Counted from the stretch's first letter, positions 51,159-61,244 are shown. The stretch: 64,000 nucleotides of DNA from Helicobacter sp. MIT 05-5294 (GCF_000765675.1 NZ_JRPA02000002.1:62001-126000); one strand, 5' to 3'. Program-made: numbers and translations. The notes: generated by a model from the letters alone, not told the origin.

Positions 51159-52007
51159 ATGAAAAAACTTTTTCTTTGGATTATCTTTTTGTTTATTGTA
51201 TTGTTTGTTTCAATGAAAATTTCTACCGAAGTGCAAAATAAAATCCTATTTTTAAGTGATAGTATCAAAACGGGCATTTTGAATCTCAATAGCAATACCC
51301 TAAAAGCAATCCAACGCCATTTTCATCAAGTCGAGCAGATTAAACAGCTTTCTAACTCACTTCAAGAAAAGCAACAAATAGAATACTTATTGGAAGCTTT
51401 AAAAGTGGAATATAACGATTTATTGGCTTTGGTAGATTCTCCCTTGCGCCTCAATCTCCCAGAGCTTTCGCTCGTGCGTATGCTTTCGTTTGTGCATATG
51501 AATGATCATAAAAAGATTTGGTTGGAATATAAAAGTAAAAAGCCACATCAAGAGGGAACGATTTTTGGCTTGATGAATGAAAATAAAGTAGCGGGAATTG
51601 CGATTTTGCAGAATCATCGTTTAGAGGGATTCCTCAATGGAGATGAAAAATGCAGTTATAGTGTTGTAGTAGGAGACAAAAAGTCGCAAGGAATCGCAAA
51701 ATACGATATTAATAAAGGTTTTATTGTGGATTATATTCCGCTTTATCCCAAAGTAGAAGTGGGCGATATTGTGCAAACGAGTGGCAATGACAATATTTTT
51801 TATCCCGGTATTTTTGTGGGTGTTGTGGAAGCGGCTGAATTGCGACAGGGTTATCAAATCGCCATTGTCAAACCCGCTTTAAATGCGGTTTCAAAGTTTT
51901 ATTGGCTTGTAGATGTGGAGGATTTAAGCCTCGTTACTAGTGTTGAAGAAAATGCGACACAATCGCAAGAACCTTTGGGGATAGATTCCGCTAAACTCTC
52001 GCAATAA
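51159..52007 (+). CDS. mreC: Rod-shape protein MreC
   Basis: This 282-residue periplasmic protein has an N-terminal membrane segment (FLWIIFLFIVLFVSMKIS), a coiled coil and beta domains (VEVGDIVQTSGNDNIFYPGI is the family motif). It organises the elongation complex with MreB. A hairpin AGATTCT/AGAATCT (52045-52051 with 52056-52062) behind it might be a weak terminator. Confidence 0.92.
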   Translation: MKKLFLWIIFLFIVLFVSMKISTEVQNKILFLSDSIKTGILNLNSNTLKAIQRHFHQVEQIKQLSNSLQEKQQIEYLLEALKVEYNDLLALVDSPLRLNLPELSLVRMLSFVHMNDHKKIWLEYKSKKPHQEGTIFGLMNENKVAGIAILQNHRLEGFLNGDEKCSYSVVVGDKKSQGIAKYDINKGFIVDYIPLYPKVEVGDIVQTSGNDNIFYPGIFVGVVEAAELRQGYQIAIVKPALNAVSKFYWLVDVEDLSLVTSVEENATQSQEPLGIDSAKLSQ

Positions 52008-52202
52008 ACTTCATAAATTTTCATTTTCTCATTCGCAAATTGTGAGATTCTACGAAGAATCTTGTTTGCTATTTAAATACAACTTCACGATTCTTTCTCT
52101 CTTGATGTAGTTTTTGTAAGTTCTTAAATTCCAAGGATTTTTAGGAATCTAATCTAAAATAATCCATAAAATTTTGCTTTAGTCTAGGGTTTAATTTTAA
52201 AA

Positions 52203-52217
52203 TGGAATGAAATTTGC
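52203..52217 (+). promoter_or_regulatory. Probable sigma-54 promoter of the small gene at 52253
   Basis: TGGAATGAAATTTGC fits the -24/-12 pattern (TGGCACG-N4-TTGC): GG and GC are exactly 10 bases apart and the TTGC half is perfect. The expected start of transcription is near 52229, 24 bases before the ATG. In Helicobacter sigma-54 drives flagellar middle genes. Confidence 0.55.
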
Positions 52218-52252
52218 TTTATGATTTATAAAGTCAAATAAAGGAGCAAAAT

Positions 52253-52435
52253 ATGGAATTTCTTGATGAAGGACTTAGTTTTTGTAGTTTTTTTGAAGTA
52301 GTAGAGTTAGAATCCGAGAGCCAAAACAAGCAAAGCGAACAAAATAAAGAGGACAAAAGTTGCAATACAATTCATCTAAATAGCACAGAGCAAAACGAAA
52401 AATTAATAATTTTGTATTCTAAACGCGCAAGTTAG
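52253..52435 (+). CDS. Small acidic protein, function unknown, likely sigma-54 dependent
   Basis: This 60-residue protein begins MEFLDEGLSFCSFFEVVELE and then has a polar Ser/Gln/Asn/Glu-rich half. It has a good Shine-Dalgarno AAAGGAG. The leader AAAGGAGCAAAATATGGA resembles that of the small gene at 38530. No family recognised; it could be a flagellar-regulon small protein. Confidence 0.5.
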   Translation: MEFLDEGLSFCSFFEVVELESESQNKQSEQNKEDKSCNTIHLNSTEQNEKLIILYSKRAS

Positions 52436-52627
52436 AATGATTATTTTTGCGATTCTTTGTCTATTTAAGCGGGAATTGCAAATCTTAAAAAAGCTAAAGT
52501 GATACCAAAAAGACCACGAAAGCATAAAATATTGTAAAATTCTCCCAATACGCTTAAAAACATTGTAATTTGTTGTTATAATATACACTCAAAACCTAAA
52601 TTTGCAAAACTTAACTTTGGAGCTTTG

Positions 52628-54418
52628 ATGATGATAAAGATCACTGAAAATAGTTTGAGAGATGGACACCAATCTTTGCTTGCGACGCGTATGCGAACAG
52701 AAGATATGGTAGAAGCGGCACAGCTTTTTGAACAAGTTGGATTCCATAGTGTAGAAGTGTGGGGCGGGGCGACTTATGATACTTGTTTGCGCTATTTAAA
52801 AGAAGATCCTTTCGAGCGTTTGGCGATTTTTAAAGAGATTTTTAAAAAAACTCCAATACAAATGCTTTTGCGTGGGCAGAATCTCATCGGTTACCGACAT
52901 TATGCCGATGATGTTGTGCGCGAATTTATCAGGCTTTCTGCGCAAAATGGCGTAGATATTTTTAGAATCTTTGATGCGCTTAATGATATTCGCAATGTAG
53001 AAGTTTCCATACAAGAAGTTAAAAAGCAAGGAAAACACGCGCAAGGTGCGATTTGTTACACAACTTCCCCCGTGCATACGATTCAAAGTTTCGTAGAATA
53101 TGGCAAGGAGTTGGCAAAACGCGGTTGCGATTCTTTGGCTATCAAAGATATGGCGGGATTGATTACGCCTAATGCGACCTTTGAACTTGTCAAAGCATTA
53201 AAAGAAAAAATCGGCTTACCCTTAGCATTGCATACGCATTCTACTGCGGGATTTGCGTTTGGTTCGCATTTGAAAGCAATAGAAGCGGGTGTGGATATTG
53301 TGGATCTTGCCAATTCTGCATTAAGCGAAGGCACGAGTCACCCCTGCACACAATCTATGGTGGCGACTTTACAAGGCACACAATGGGATACAAAGTTGGA
53401 TTTGGAGATTATGGAAAAAGCCGCCGAGATTTTAAAGCGCAATCGCAGAAAATACAAAAAATTTGAATCTGAATACAATCAAATTGATACGCGCGTGTTA
53501 GTCAATCAAATCCCCGGTGGTATGATTTCTAATATGGCAAACCAACTCAAAGAGCAAAACGCACTTGATAAGATGGACGAAGTGCTAAAAGAGATTCCCA
53601 ATGTGCGCAAGGATTTTGGCTATCCTCCGCTTGTTACGCCCTCTAGCCAAATCGTCGGCACACAAGCGGTGTTGAATGTCCTAGCGCAAACGCGTTATAA
53701 GACGCTAACCACAGAATCTAAAAATATCATTAAAGGATATTATGGTAAAACACCCGCGCCAATTGCCAAAGAACTATTAGAGCGCATTCAAGCAGAGGGT
53801 GAAGAAGTGATTACCGTGCGTCCAGCAGATAGATTAGAGCCTGAATTGCAAAAGGCTCGTGAGGAATCCCAAGGCTTCGCCAAAAGCGAAACTGATGTGA
53901 TTTCTTATGCGATTTTTGGCGGAATCGCTAAGAAATTTTTGTGTGAGCGCAACGAAAACTGCCTAAGCCCTGAAGCATTGACGACTTTTGAGGGAGCAAA
54001 TGCGCCAATGTCAAAAGAATTTACGATTAATTTGCATGGGGAAACTTATAATATCAAAATAGAAGGAAGTGGCACGAAAGATGAAAATGTGCGACCTTTC
54101 TTCGTGCGCGTCAATGGGGATTTGAAAGAGGTTTTAATAGAATCTAGCGAAAAAGATTCCAAAACCCCTAGTAAAAAATCCGATTCCTTGCCACAAGCGA
54201 ATCTTCCCGGGCATATTATTTCTCCAATGCCCGGAAATCTAACAAAGCTAAAAGTCAAAGTGGGCGATAAGATCAAAGAGGGCGATGTTTTGGCAATCGT
54301 AGAAGCAATGAAAATGGAAAATCAAGTTTTGGCAACCATTGGTGGGGAAATCAAAGAGATTTATGCCAAAGAGGGGCAGCAAATTAGTGCGAATCTCGCA
54401 ATTATGCTCGTAGAATAA
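52628..54418 (+). CDS. pycB: Pyruvate carboxylase subunit B / oxaloacetate decarboxylase alpha-type protein
   Basis: This is a 596-residue carboxyltransferase. Near the N-terminus TENSLRDGHQSLLATRM binds metal and substrate, LVTPSSQIVGTQA lies in the conserved central part, and a C-terminal biotinyl domain carries EAMKMEN with the biotin Lys. The start may be ATG 52628 or 52631, behind GGAG; the TTG at 52625 is rejected. PycA (biotin carboxylase) is not in the window. In Campylobacter the pair makes oxaloacetate from pyruvate. A TATAAT box at 52577-52582 is the likely promoter. It overlaps xseA by one base. Confidence 0.92.
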   Translation: MMIKITENSLRDGHQSLLATRMRTEDMVEAAQLFEQVGFHSVEVWGGATYDTCLRYLKEDPFERLAIFKEIFKKTPIQMLLRGQNLIGYRHYADDVVREFIRLSAQNGVDIFRIFDALNDIRNVEVSIQEVKKQGKHAQGAICYTTSPVHTIQSFVEYGKELAKRGCDSLAIKDMAGLITPNATFELVKALKEKIGLPLALHTHSTAGFAFGSHLKAIEAGVDIVDLANSALSEGTSHPCTQSMVATLQGTQWDTKLDLEIMEKAAEILKRNRRKYKKFESEYNQIDTRVLVNQIPGGMISNMANQLKEQNALDKMDEVLKEIPNVRKDFGYPPLVTPSSQIVGTQAVLNVLAQTRYKTLTTESKNIIKGYYGKTPAPIAKELLERIQAEGEEVITVRPADRLEPELQKAREESQGFAKSETDVISYAIFGGIAKKFLCERNENCLSPEALTTFEGANAPMSKEFTINLHGETYNIKIEGSGTKDENVRPFFVRVNGDLKEVLIESSEKDSKTPSKKSDSLPQANLPGHIISPMPGNLTKLKVKVGDKIKEGDVLAIVEAMKMENQVLATIGGEIKEIYAKEGQQISANLAIMLVE

Positions 54419-55668
54419 TGAATATCTTAAGCGTTAGTGAGCTAAACGCACAGATTAAAAGTTTGCTTGAAGCAACTTTTTTGCAAGTGAGTGTAAGCGG
54501 AGAGATTAGCAATTTCACGCACCATAGTAGCGGACATCTTTATTTCACTCTAAAGGACAAGGATTCTAGTCTAAAATGCGTGATGTTTCGCGGGAATGCT
54601 TCGCGTTTAAGATTCCAAATCCAAGAGGGTATGAATCTCGTGCTTCAAGGCTCTATTAGCGTCTATTCTCCGCGTGGCGAATACCAGCTAAACTGCGTTA
54701 GCGCACAGCCTTTAGGAATCGGAGAATTAACCCTTGCTTTTGAACAATTAAAAGAATCCTATCAAAGCAAAGGCTATTTTGATAACAAAAAACCCTTGCC
54801 CAAATTTCCTAAAAAGGTCGCTTTGCTGACTTCTAGCACGGGCGCGGTTTTGCACGATATGCTAAGAGTTGCTAAAAAGCGGTGGAATCTCGTGGAGTTT
54901 GTCTTGCTAAATACCCTTGTGCAAGGGGAGGGGGCGAAAGAAAGCATTGCAAACAATATCCAAAAAGCCGATGAATTGGGCGCAGATTGCATTGTATTAG
55001 CGCGTGGTGGTGGGAGCTTGGAGGATTTATGGGCTTTTAATGAGTCTTTAGTCGTGGAGAGTATTTATAGAGCAAAAACTCCAATTATCTCGGCTGTGGG
55101 TCATGAACCCGATGTGGTATTAAGCGATTTTGTCGCGGATTTACGCGCTCCCACTCCTTCAGCAGCGATGGAAATCTTATTGCCCGATAAGAATGAATGG
55201 TTAATGGGTTTGGATTCCATGCAAAACATACTTCAAGAACGATTCTTGCATTTGGTGCGCAAAAAAGCAAACCAACTCCAAAATCAAGCATTTTTGCTAG
55301 AGAAAAATTTGTTTTTCAATAAAATAGAACACGCAAGAAATGCGCTTGAAAATTTTGATTTGGTTTTAGCGCAAAAAATGCAACACAAAATCTCCTTGTG
55401 CTCCTTAAAATTGCAGAATCCAAATCTTCAAATTTCCCTTAAAATGCAGCAGTTTTTAGCGCGAAAATCTATGCAATTAGAGCATTCTAAAGCGCAACTT
55501 TATGCTAAGAATCCCGAAAACTACCAAAAATCAGGCTATGCTTGTGTGTTGATGAAAGGCAAAAAAATAAAATCCTTAGCAGAGATTCCGCCACAAACTC
55601 TTTTAGAATTGCAAGATGGAAGTGCCACCATTAAAGCGGAGGTAAAGGAAGTGTTGCAGAGGCATTGA
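54418..55668 (+). CDS. xseA: Exodeoxyribonuclease VII large subunit
   Basis: This 416-residue nuclease has an N-terminal OB-fold (VSGEISNFTHHSSGHLYFTL) and a catalytic core with VALLTSSTGAVLHDML, ARGGGSLEDLWAFN and SAVGHEPDVVLSDFVADLRA, then a coiled coil. Its start overlaps the pycB stop (TAATG). Confidence 0.95.
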   Translation: MNILSVSELNAQIKSLLEATFLQVSVSGEISNFTHHSSGHLYFTLKDKDSSLKCVMFRGNASRLRFQIQEGMNLVLQGSISVYSPRGEYQLNCVSAQPLGIGELTLAFEQLKESYQSKGYFDNKKPLPKFPKKVALLTSSTGAVLHDMLRVAKKRWNLVEFVLLNTLVQGEGAKESIANNIQKADELGADCIVLARGGGSLEDLWAFNESLVVESIYRAKTPIISAVGHEPDVVLSDFVADLRAPTPSAAMEILLPDKNEWLMGLDSMQNILQERFLHLVRKKANQLQNQAFLLEKNLFFNKIEHARNALENFDLVLAQKMQHKISLCSLKLQNPNLQISLKMQQFLARKSMQLEHSKAQLYAKNPENYQKSGYACVLMKGKKIKSLAEIPPQTLLELQDGSATIKAEVKEVLQRH

Positions 55669-55718
55669 ATCGTGAGTCTTTTAGAATCGCAGTTTGCATT
55701 GTAGGCATCAACACAACT

Positions 55719-56754
55719 CTATTCCAAATACTCCCCAATCTCTTTTTTAGAAGTTTTCCATTCGCCAATGCTTTTCCATTTAGCAAGATTACAAAAACGA
55801 CAAAAAGGAATCGGTTTGGCAAGGAATTGCAAAATCTCGTGATAATCCTTTGCCTTGTAAATATCTATAAAATCTATTGGAGTGATAGGAAGATTTTGAT
55901 GAAAAGCTGCATTGAAATATTGGATATTGGGCGCAATGTTGCAAGGATAAAGTTTGCCATTTCTAAGTTGCACACAATTATTCGCCATACCGCATTTTAC
56001 AAAGCTATCTAAGGGATTGCAATTTCCTTTTGGTTCTAGGACAAATTTAAGGGAAGCTTTAATCACTTGCGTGTTGTTGAAAAATATCAGCGGAATCCCA
56101 AAGTCTTTGCATTTTTGTTCTATCACTTCCCAATTTACTTTAATAGGATATTTAGTTGGGTGAATCTCTATTTTATTCTCTTTGCAAGATTCCCAAAAGT
56201 CTTTAGATTGGGATTCTAAAAGGATTCCATTTGTAACTAGCCAAATTGCACTCTTAGGAAAATATTTTCGTGTAACTTGAAAGAAGTCTTTGCAATTTGG
56301 ATTCAGCAGAGGTTCTCCGCCCATTAAATGGAATCTCCCAATCAAACCATAAGTTAAGTTGGATAGCCTCTTTAAGTCGCACTCGTATTGATTGAGATTT
56401 GGGAATCCCTCTTTTGCTAATTGAGAAAAATGCGAACAGCTAAAGCAGTTGAGATTGCAATGCTCGGCTAGATGAATCTCTAGGATTCTAAGATAGACTT
56501 GCGGGGTGAGTTTATTGACTTTGGATTCTAATGCGTGGAATCTGTTTTTAAAGTCTTTATTTTGAATCTCTAATTGCCTTATTTTTTCTTTAGAATCTTG
56601 ATAAAGAGATTCTACTTCTTGGAGTTTTGTTTTTAACTTTTGGTGTTGTTTGGAGTTTTTAACAAGTGAGAGAATCCAACGCTTTTTATCTTTCAAAAAG
56701 AGATTTAGTTTATCTTGCCCCCCCCCCCATATTATTTGTATGATTTGATTGCAT
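55719..56754 (-). CDS. Phase-variable radical SAM protein, copy 2 (out of frame, OFF)
   Basis: This is the twin of 16629-17729. The homologous start ATG (56754, preceded by AAGGA) reads into an 11-G tract and then stops at once (Gly-Ala-Arg-stop). With 10 or 13 G the frame would continue through QDKLNLFLKDKKRW into a full protein with the same domains: coiled coil, CNLNCFSC cluster motif, MGGEPLLNP, and the two C-terminal Cys segments. An internal TTG at 56696 could give a shorter product but has no good ribosome site. At the length shown the gene is OFF. The coiled coil and a central segment differ from copy 1, so the products may act on different targets. Confidence 0.8.
56718..56728 (-). 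repeat. Poly-C tract (11; poly-G in the gene) in radical SAM copy 2
   Basis: Eleven C on the plus strand. In-frame lengths are 10 or 13, so this copy is out of phase while copy 1 (12) is in phase. A classic 5' ON/OFF tract. Confidence 0.9.
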
Positions 56755-56796
56755 GAAAGTCCTTAAAATAAAATGTGCGATTTTAGCGAAAAATCT

Positions 56797-57354
56797 TTAA
56801 GATAAGACGCGCGAATTGGCTAAAAAATCGTTTTTGAAGCGCACATAGTTTTGCGCGGATTCCACGATGAGCGCAACTTCTTCTTCTTTTAATTCCCGAA
56901 TCCATTTCGCGGGATTTCCTAAAATCAATGAGCGCGGAGGGAATTTCTTGCCTTTAGTTACGACACTTCCAGCTCCTACAATGCTTTCTTCGCCAATTTC
57001 TGCATTATCCATAACACAAGCGTGCATACCAATGAGGCAACGCGAATGGATTTGACACGCGTGAATAATGCAGTTATGTCCGATTGTAACTTCATCGCCA
57101 ATCACAACAGGGAATCCAGAATCTATTATCTTGCCATTTCCATCAAAGCTTCTATGCCAAATATGCAGAGTAGTTAAGTCTTGGATATTCGTGCGTTTGC
57201 CAATTTTGATGAAATTTTCATCGCCTCTAAGCACACAATTAAACCAAATGCTAGAATCCTCGCCGATTTCTACTTCTCCGATAATCTTAGCACCTTCGGC
57301 GAGGAACACATTAGCGGCGATTTTTGGGGTTTTTCCTTTGAAACTTAATAGCAT
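56797..57354 (-). CDS. Gamma-carbonic anhydrase family protein
   Basis: This 185-residue left-handed beta-helix protein is of the YrdA/gamma-carbonic-anhydrase family. Three His ligands are expected from HIWHRSF and IGHNCIIHACQIH. Proof of carbonic anhydrase activity is lacking for many members. It starts 1 base after the D-lactate dehydrogenase gene. Its last codons are duplicated at 17773-17806. Confidence 0.88.
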   Translation of the reverse strand: MLLSFKGKTPKIAANVFLAEGAKIIGEVEIGEDSSIWFNCVLRGDENFIKIGKRTNIQDLTTLHIWHRSFDGNGKIIDSGFPVVIGDEVTIGHNCIIHACQIHSRCLIGMHACVMDNAEIGEESIVGAGSVVTKGKKFPPRSLILGNPAKWIRELKEEEVALIVESAQNYVRFKNDFLANSRVLS

Positions 57355-57355
57355 T

Positions 57356-60229
57356 TTATTCCTTTGTTGTTGGGGTTTGGCTTACTTCATCAAGTAGATA
57401 AATAATGTGTTGCCAAGAAGCGTTGGTCGCCTCGCTTAATCCTACTTCGCAAGTGCTTGAACTCGCATAGAATCGCTGAATGTTTTGTTTTGCAAAGTAT
57501 TCTTTTAAATCCTCTAGGGCATTTTGGTTTAGCTTGGGATTTATAAAGCCCTTATTTCCCGCGAACCCACAGCAAAAAGTCTGCGCGTGTTCTAATACTT
57601 TAGATTTTGTGCAGTTTGTGGCAATCTGCTTAATAGAATCCGCGTAACCTCCCTTTTTGCAAGCGCAAACTGCGTAGATTCCAATGGGTTCATCAAGGGG
57701 ATTGAGTTTGAGGTTTGGCAAGATAAAGTCCCGCGCAAAGACGCTTATATCAAGAAGTTGCAATTTTTGGGATTCTAGCTTATTTTTGAATTGTTCTAGC
57801 ATTTCTTGTGTGCATGCGCTATGGTCGCATACGATAGGGATTTCCCCATTGCGCGATTCCTCTATTAAATCTTGCAGGATATTTTGGAACGGGTTGATTT
57901 GCGGATTCTTTTGTGTATAGTCTTTAAATGCCTTGCCACAGCACATTTTTTCAAGATTTTTTGGGAAAATCACTTCAATATTAGCCTTTGCGCAAAGGCT
58001 TAAAAAGACTTCTTGAATCGGTCTTGTATCTCTAGCAAGAGGCGAGGGAGCAAAAATACGATTCAAACAAGAGCTAAAATACAAGACTTTTTGGGAAGAT
58101 TTGATTTTTTTATTTGGCAATTTCAAAGCATTAGAAGTTGGCATATATTTAGGGATATAAGGAATTTTTATTTTTTGGTTCGCAAGAAGTGAGAGTTTTT
58201 TGATATTTTCGCGTCCTAAAATCTTCGCAGTTGTCTGTGCGAGGGTTACGCCAACTTTGGCAAGAGAGATTGTAAGTGGGATTTGTTTAGTGATTTGTGT
58301 AGCAATAGAAATTGCCAAAGGGCTAGAATGGTTGTTTTTGTGTGTAATAGCGATTTTTGCGGTGTTAATGCTTAGAGGACACATACTTTGACATAAGGAG
58401 CAAGTCGCGCAAGTCTCTACCACATAATCTTTAAATTTCGCTTCTAATGCGGCTAACTCTTCCCTTTCTTTTTGGTTTTTGTCCTCTAGGCTTTTTAGTC
58501 GTTCAATTTCCCTTACAACTGCGATTCTTTGTCTTGGCGTTAGGGTTAGGTTTTTGCTAGGGCAAACTTTCTCGCAGAATCCGCATTCCATACAGGCATT
58601 AAGATAATCTTCAATCGCATTAGCGGGTTTGAGGTTTTCAATATGGATTTTAGGATTCTCACAGATAATCACATCGGGGTTAAAGAGGTTTTTGGCGTCA
58701 AAAATCTTTTTAATGCGTTGGTTGATGGCATACGCCTTAGCTCCCCATTCTAATTCTACAAAAGGCGCCATCATGCGCCCTGTGCCATGTTCTGCTTTGG
58801 TGCTACCTTTAAGCGCGACGACCATTTGGGCTAATGCGTCCATAAATGCAGCGAAATTGGCGCATTCTTGCGGGTCGCTTAAAAGCGGAGTGATGATAAA
58901 ATGCACATTGCCACTTAGCGCGTGTCCGAAAATGATTCCTTCAAAATCATATTGTTTAAAAAGCTCGGTAATGTTTTGAATGCCTTGTGCGAAATGCGGA
59001 ATCTCAAAGCAAATATCCTCTGTAATCACCGTGCTTCCGCTGCGTTTAGTTGCCGCAGAGATAGGCAACAATCCTTTGCGGACTTTCCACCATTGTTCTT
59101 GTTCTGCGCTATCAAAGCTGAAATTTAAGCCAAAGAGCGTAGGCACGGAATCTAGCTGCTCCCGAATCGTTTGGAGATTGTTTTCCAAAAGAGAGAGCGT
59201 GTTGGATTCTAATTGGATAAGAATCGCACAATTCCCCTCACGGACATTTTGCAAATCCTGTGGCATTCCTTCAATATGCCGCACAGCTTTCAAACAAGCA
59301 TAGTCCATAATTTCTGCAGCACTAACAATAGAATCGTTGGCACTTAGGATTTTTATCGCTTTTGCTGCGTCTTCCAAGGTTTGATAGAAGATTAACGCAC
59401 AGGCTTTATGTGTGAAATCTTCTTGCATAAAATATTCTACGCGAGAAACGAATCCCAATGTCCCCTCCGCACCGATAAAAATATGATTAAGAATCTCTGT
59501 AATATCTTCAAAATCCACTAGAGCATTCAGGCTATAACCTGTGGTGTTTTTTATTTTGAATTTGCGCACAATTTCTTTGCATAAAGAATCATCTTCTAAA
59601 ATCTCTTGGCGCAAATGGAGTAGATTCTCTACTAATTCTTGATGTGTTTGGAGGAAATTCTCTACATTTTGCCTATCTGAAGTGTCCAAAATAGAACCAT
59701 CATATAAAATCACGCGGATAGATTTGATGGTGTGGTAGCTGTTTTGCTTGACGCCACAACACATACCGCTAGAATTGTTAGAGAAGATTCCGCCAATACT
59801 CGCATTGTTGATAGTCGCGGGGTCTGGTCCTATCTTTTTGTTAAGCGGTTTTAAGGCAAGATTCGCGTCTGAACCAATGACACCACAATCACACCAAATA
59901 GAATCCTTTTCTAGTTTGATGTTTTGCCATTTATGGAGACACACGACAAGCACACTATCACTACAAGCCTGTCCGCTTAAACTCGTGCCTGAACCCCTAA
60001 AGGTAAGAGGAATATTGTATTTTTGGCTTAAAGCGATGATTTTTTGAATCTCGGTTTCGTTAATGGGTTTAAGGACGAGTTCAGGAATGTAACGGTAGCA
60101 AGAAGCGTCAATGCCATAAGCAAAACGCTCCAAATAGTCCCCAAAGATTCTATAATGCTTCACTTCCTCTGTGGTGTCAAATAAAAATTCTCTGCATTCT
60201 TTGGCGAAATTTTGGTAATCTCTTTGCAT
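57356..60229 (-). CDS. dld: FAD- and Fe-S-dependent D-lactate dehydrogenase (Dld type)
   Basis: This large 957-residue respiratory enzyme has an N-terminal FAD domain (LTFRGSGTSLSGQACSDSV, INNASIGGIFSNNSSGMCCG), a GlcD-like C-terminal FAD part with TKAEHGTGRMMAPF, two [4Fe-4S] motifs (CMECGFCEKVCPS and CATCSLCQSMCP) and C-terminal CCG domains (EKMCCGKAF and QTFCCGFAGNKG). It matches the H. pylori HP1222 and C. jejuni Cj1585 type. With lutABC the cell can oxidise both lactate isomers. Specificity for D-lactate is from family knowledge. Confidence 0.88.
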   Translation of the reverse strand: MQRDYQNFAKECREFLFDTTEEVKHYRIFGDYLERFAYGIDASCYRYIPELVLKPINETEIQKIIALSQKYNIPLTFRGSGTSLSGQACSDSVLVVCLHKWQNIKLEKDSIWCDCGVIGSDANLALKPLNKKIGPDPATINNASIGGIFSNNSSGMCCGVKQNSYHTIKSIRVILYDGSILDTSDRQNVENFLQTHQELVENLLHLRQEILEDDSLCKEIVRKFKIKNTTGYSLNALVDFEDITEILNHIFIGAEGTLGFVSRVEYFMQEDFTHKACALIFYQTLEDAAKAIKILSANDSIVSAAEIMDYACLKAVRHIEGMPQDLQNVREGNCAILIQLESNTLSLLENNLQTIREQLDSVPTLFGLNFSFDSAEQEQWWKVRKGLLPISAATKRSGSTVITEDICFEIPHFAQGIQNITELFKQYDFEGIIFGHALSGNVHFIITPLLSDPQECANFAAFMDALAQMVVALKGSTKAEHGTGRMMAPFVELEWGAKAYAINQRIKKIFDAKNLFNPDVIICENPKIHIENLKPANAIEDYLNACMECGFCEKVCPSKNLTLTPRQRIAVVREIERLKSLEDKNQKEREELAALEAKFKDYVVETCATCSLCQSMCPLSINTAKIAITHKNNHSSPLAISIATQITKQIPLTISLAKVGVTLAQTTAKILGRENIKKLSLLANQKIKIPYIPKYMPTSNALKLPNKKIKSSQKVLYFSSCLNRIFAPSPLARDTRPIQEVFLSLCAKANIEVIFPKNLEKMCCGKAFKDYTQKNPQINPFQNILQDLIEESRNGEIPIVCDHSACTQEMLEQFKNKLESQKLQLLDISVFARDFILPNLKLNPLDEPIGIYAVCACKKGGYADSIKQIATNCTKSKVLEHAQTFCCGFAGNKGFINPKLNQNALEDLKEYFAKQNIQRFYASSSTCEVGLSEATNASWQHIIYLLDEVSQTPTTKE

Positions 60230-60386
60230 TTTTTTCCTTAGCGTTGAAGTTGTCAGATATTTTACAATTTTTTATTTGCGAATTTTCTTGTTTTTTAGAA
60301 TGTTTGAAAAAAGAGGGAAAAAACTTGCAATTTGTTTAAAATTTACTCAAATACAAGTTAGAATCCCAAATAAAAGCTTGGAATCG

Positions 60387-61244
60387 CTAAGGTTTTTTAA
60401 GTATGTCTTTGTAGGTGCAAGATTGGCAAAGTTTCTCTACGCATTGGTTATTTTTGAATCCCTCAATGAGTGCTTTTGCGCGTTTGGAGCGTAGAATCTC
60501 TTTTAGGCTTTGTGTGCGGAAATCCCCCAAAGGTATGTCGCCTTTAGTATCAAAGCAACACGGCACGACAATGCCATTACAGAGGATTCCTAGCTGTTTG
60601 CTTGCTCCATAGCAGAATCCCGCATTGGACTTTGTTTGTGTTTTTAGGTCTGCCCATTTGAAAAATGGTGCGCCCACTAGGAAAATCTTATAGCTTAAAC
60701 GCGTCCTTTTTGGCACAATAGAATCTAACCCAAAAAAGCTTTTCAAATGCGCATAAATGGCGTTGTTTGTTGGTGGTGGGGTTAGGTTTTCGTCTAGATT
60801 CCAAAGTCTTAGGTTGATAAATTTCTCGCTTTTAAGTTTTTGGTGTTGTGCGCAGAGATTAAAAATAGGAGTGAGGTAAGAATCTAGTGAAATGGGCTTG
60901 GGTTGATAGAGCGCACTTGCGAGGGAAATATTGATTTGATGAATGCTAGGGTGGCGCAACAAAAGAGAAGAATTTGCTACATTCAAATAGAATCCGCTTG
61001 TGGTTAAATCAATCCTAAGCTTAAAATTCTCTGCAATATCCAAATAATCCTCTAGGGATTCCACACTTAGCGGGTCGCCTAAGATATGTAAGGTGCAGAG
61101 TTTGGTATGGGGGCTAATTTGCGCAGTAATTTTGCTAAAAAGATTCAAAGGCATAGTTTCTTTGAGGGTTTTTAAAGGAGTGCAAAAAGTGCAGTTTAAA
61201 CCGCAAAAATTTGTAATTTCAATGAAAATTTTTTCAAATTGCAT
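60387..61244 (-). CDS. Radical SAM/SPASM-type protein
   Basis: This 285-residue protein has the radical SAM motif CGLNCTFC (CxxxCxxC) near residue 14 and a C-terminal Cys set (NGIVVPCCFDTKGDIPLGDF, then CVEKLCQSC) typical of SPASM or twitch clusters. Such proteins modify peptides or small molecules. It is not closely like the twin radical SAM genes and has no G tract. Substrate unknown. It lies between dld and the lolC-like gene on the same strand. Confidence 0.8.
   Translation of the reverse strand: MQFEKIFIEITNFCGLNCTFCTPLKTLKETMPLNLFSKITAQISPHTKLCTLHILGDPLSVESLEDYLDIAENFKLRIDLTTSGFYLNVANSSLLLRHPSIHQINISLASALYQPKPISLDSYLTPIFNLCAQHQKLKSEKFINLRLWNLDENLTPPPTNNAIYAHLKSFFGLDSIVPKRTRLSYKIFLVGAPFFKWADLKTQTKSNAGFCYGASKQLGILCNGIVVPCCFDTKGDIPLGDFRTQSLKEILRSKRAKALIEGFKNNQCVEKLCQSCTYKDILKKP

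Noticed and set aside
56641-56696. TTG 56696 as the true start of radical SAM copy 2
   Set aside because: It lacks a Shine-Dalgarno and lies behind the tract; the upstream ATG and leader are identical to copy 1, so the gene is better read as phase OFF.
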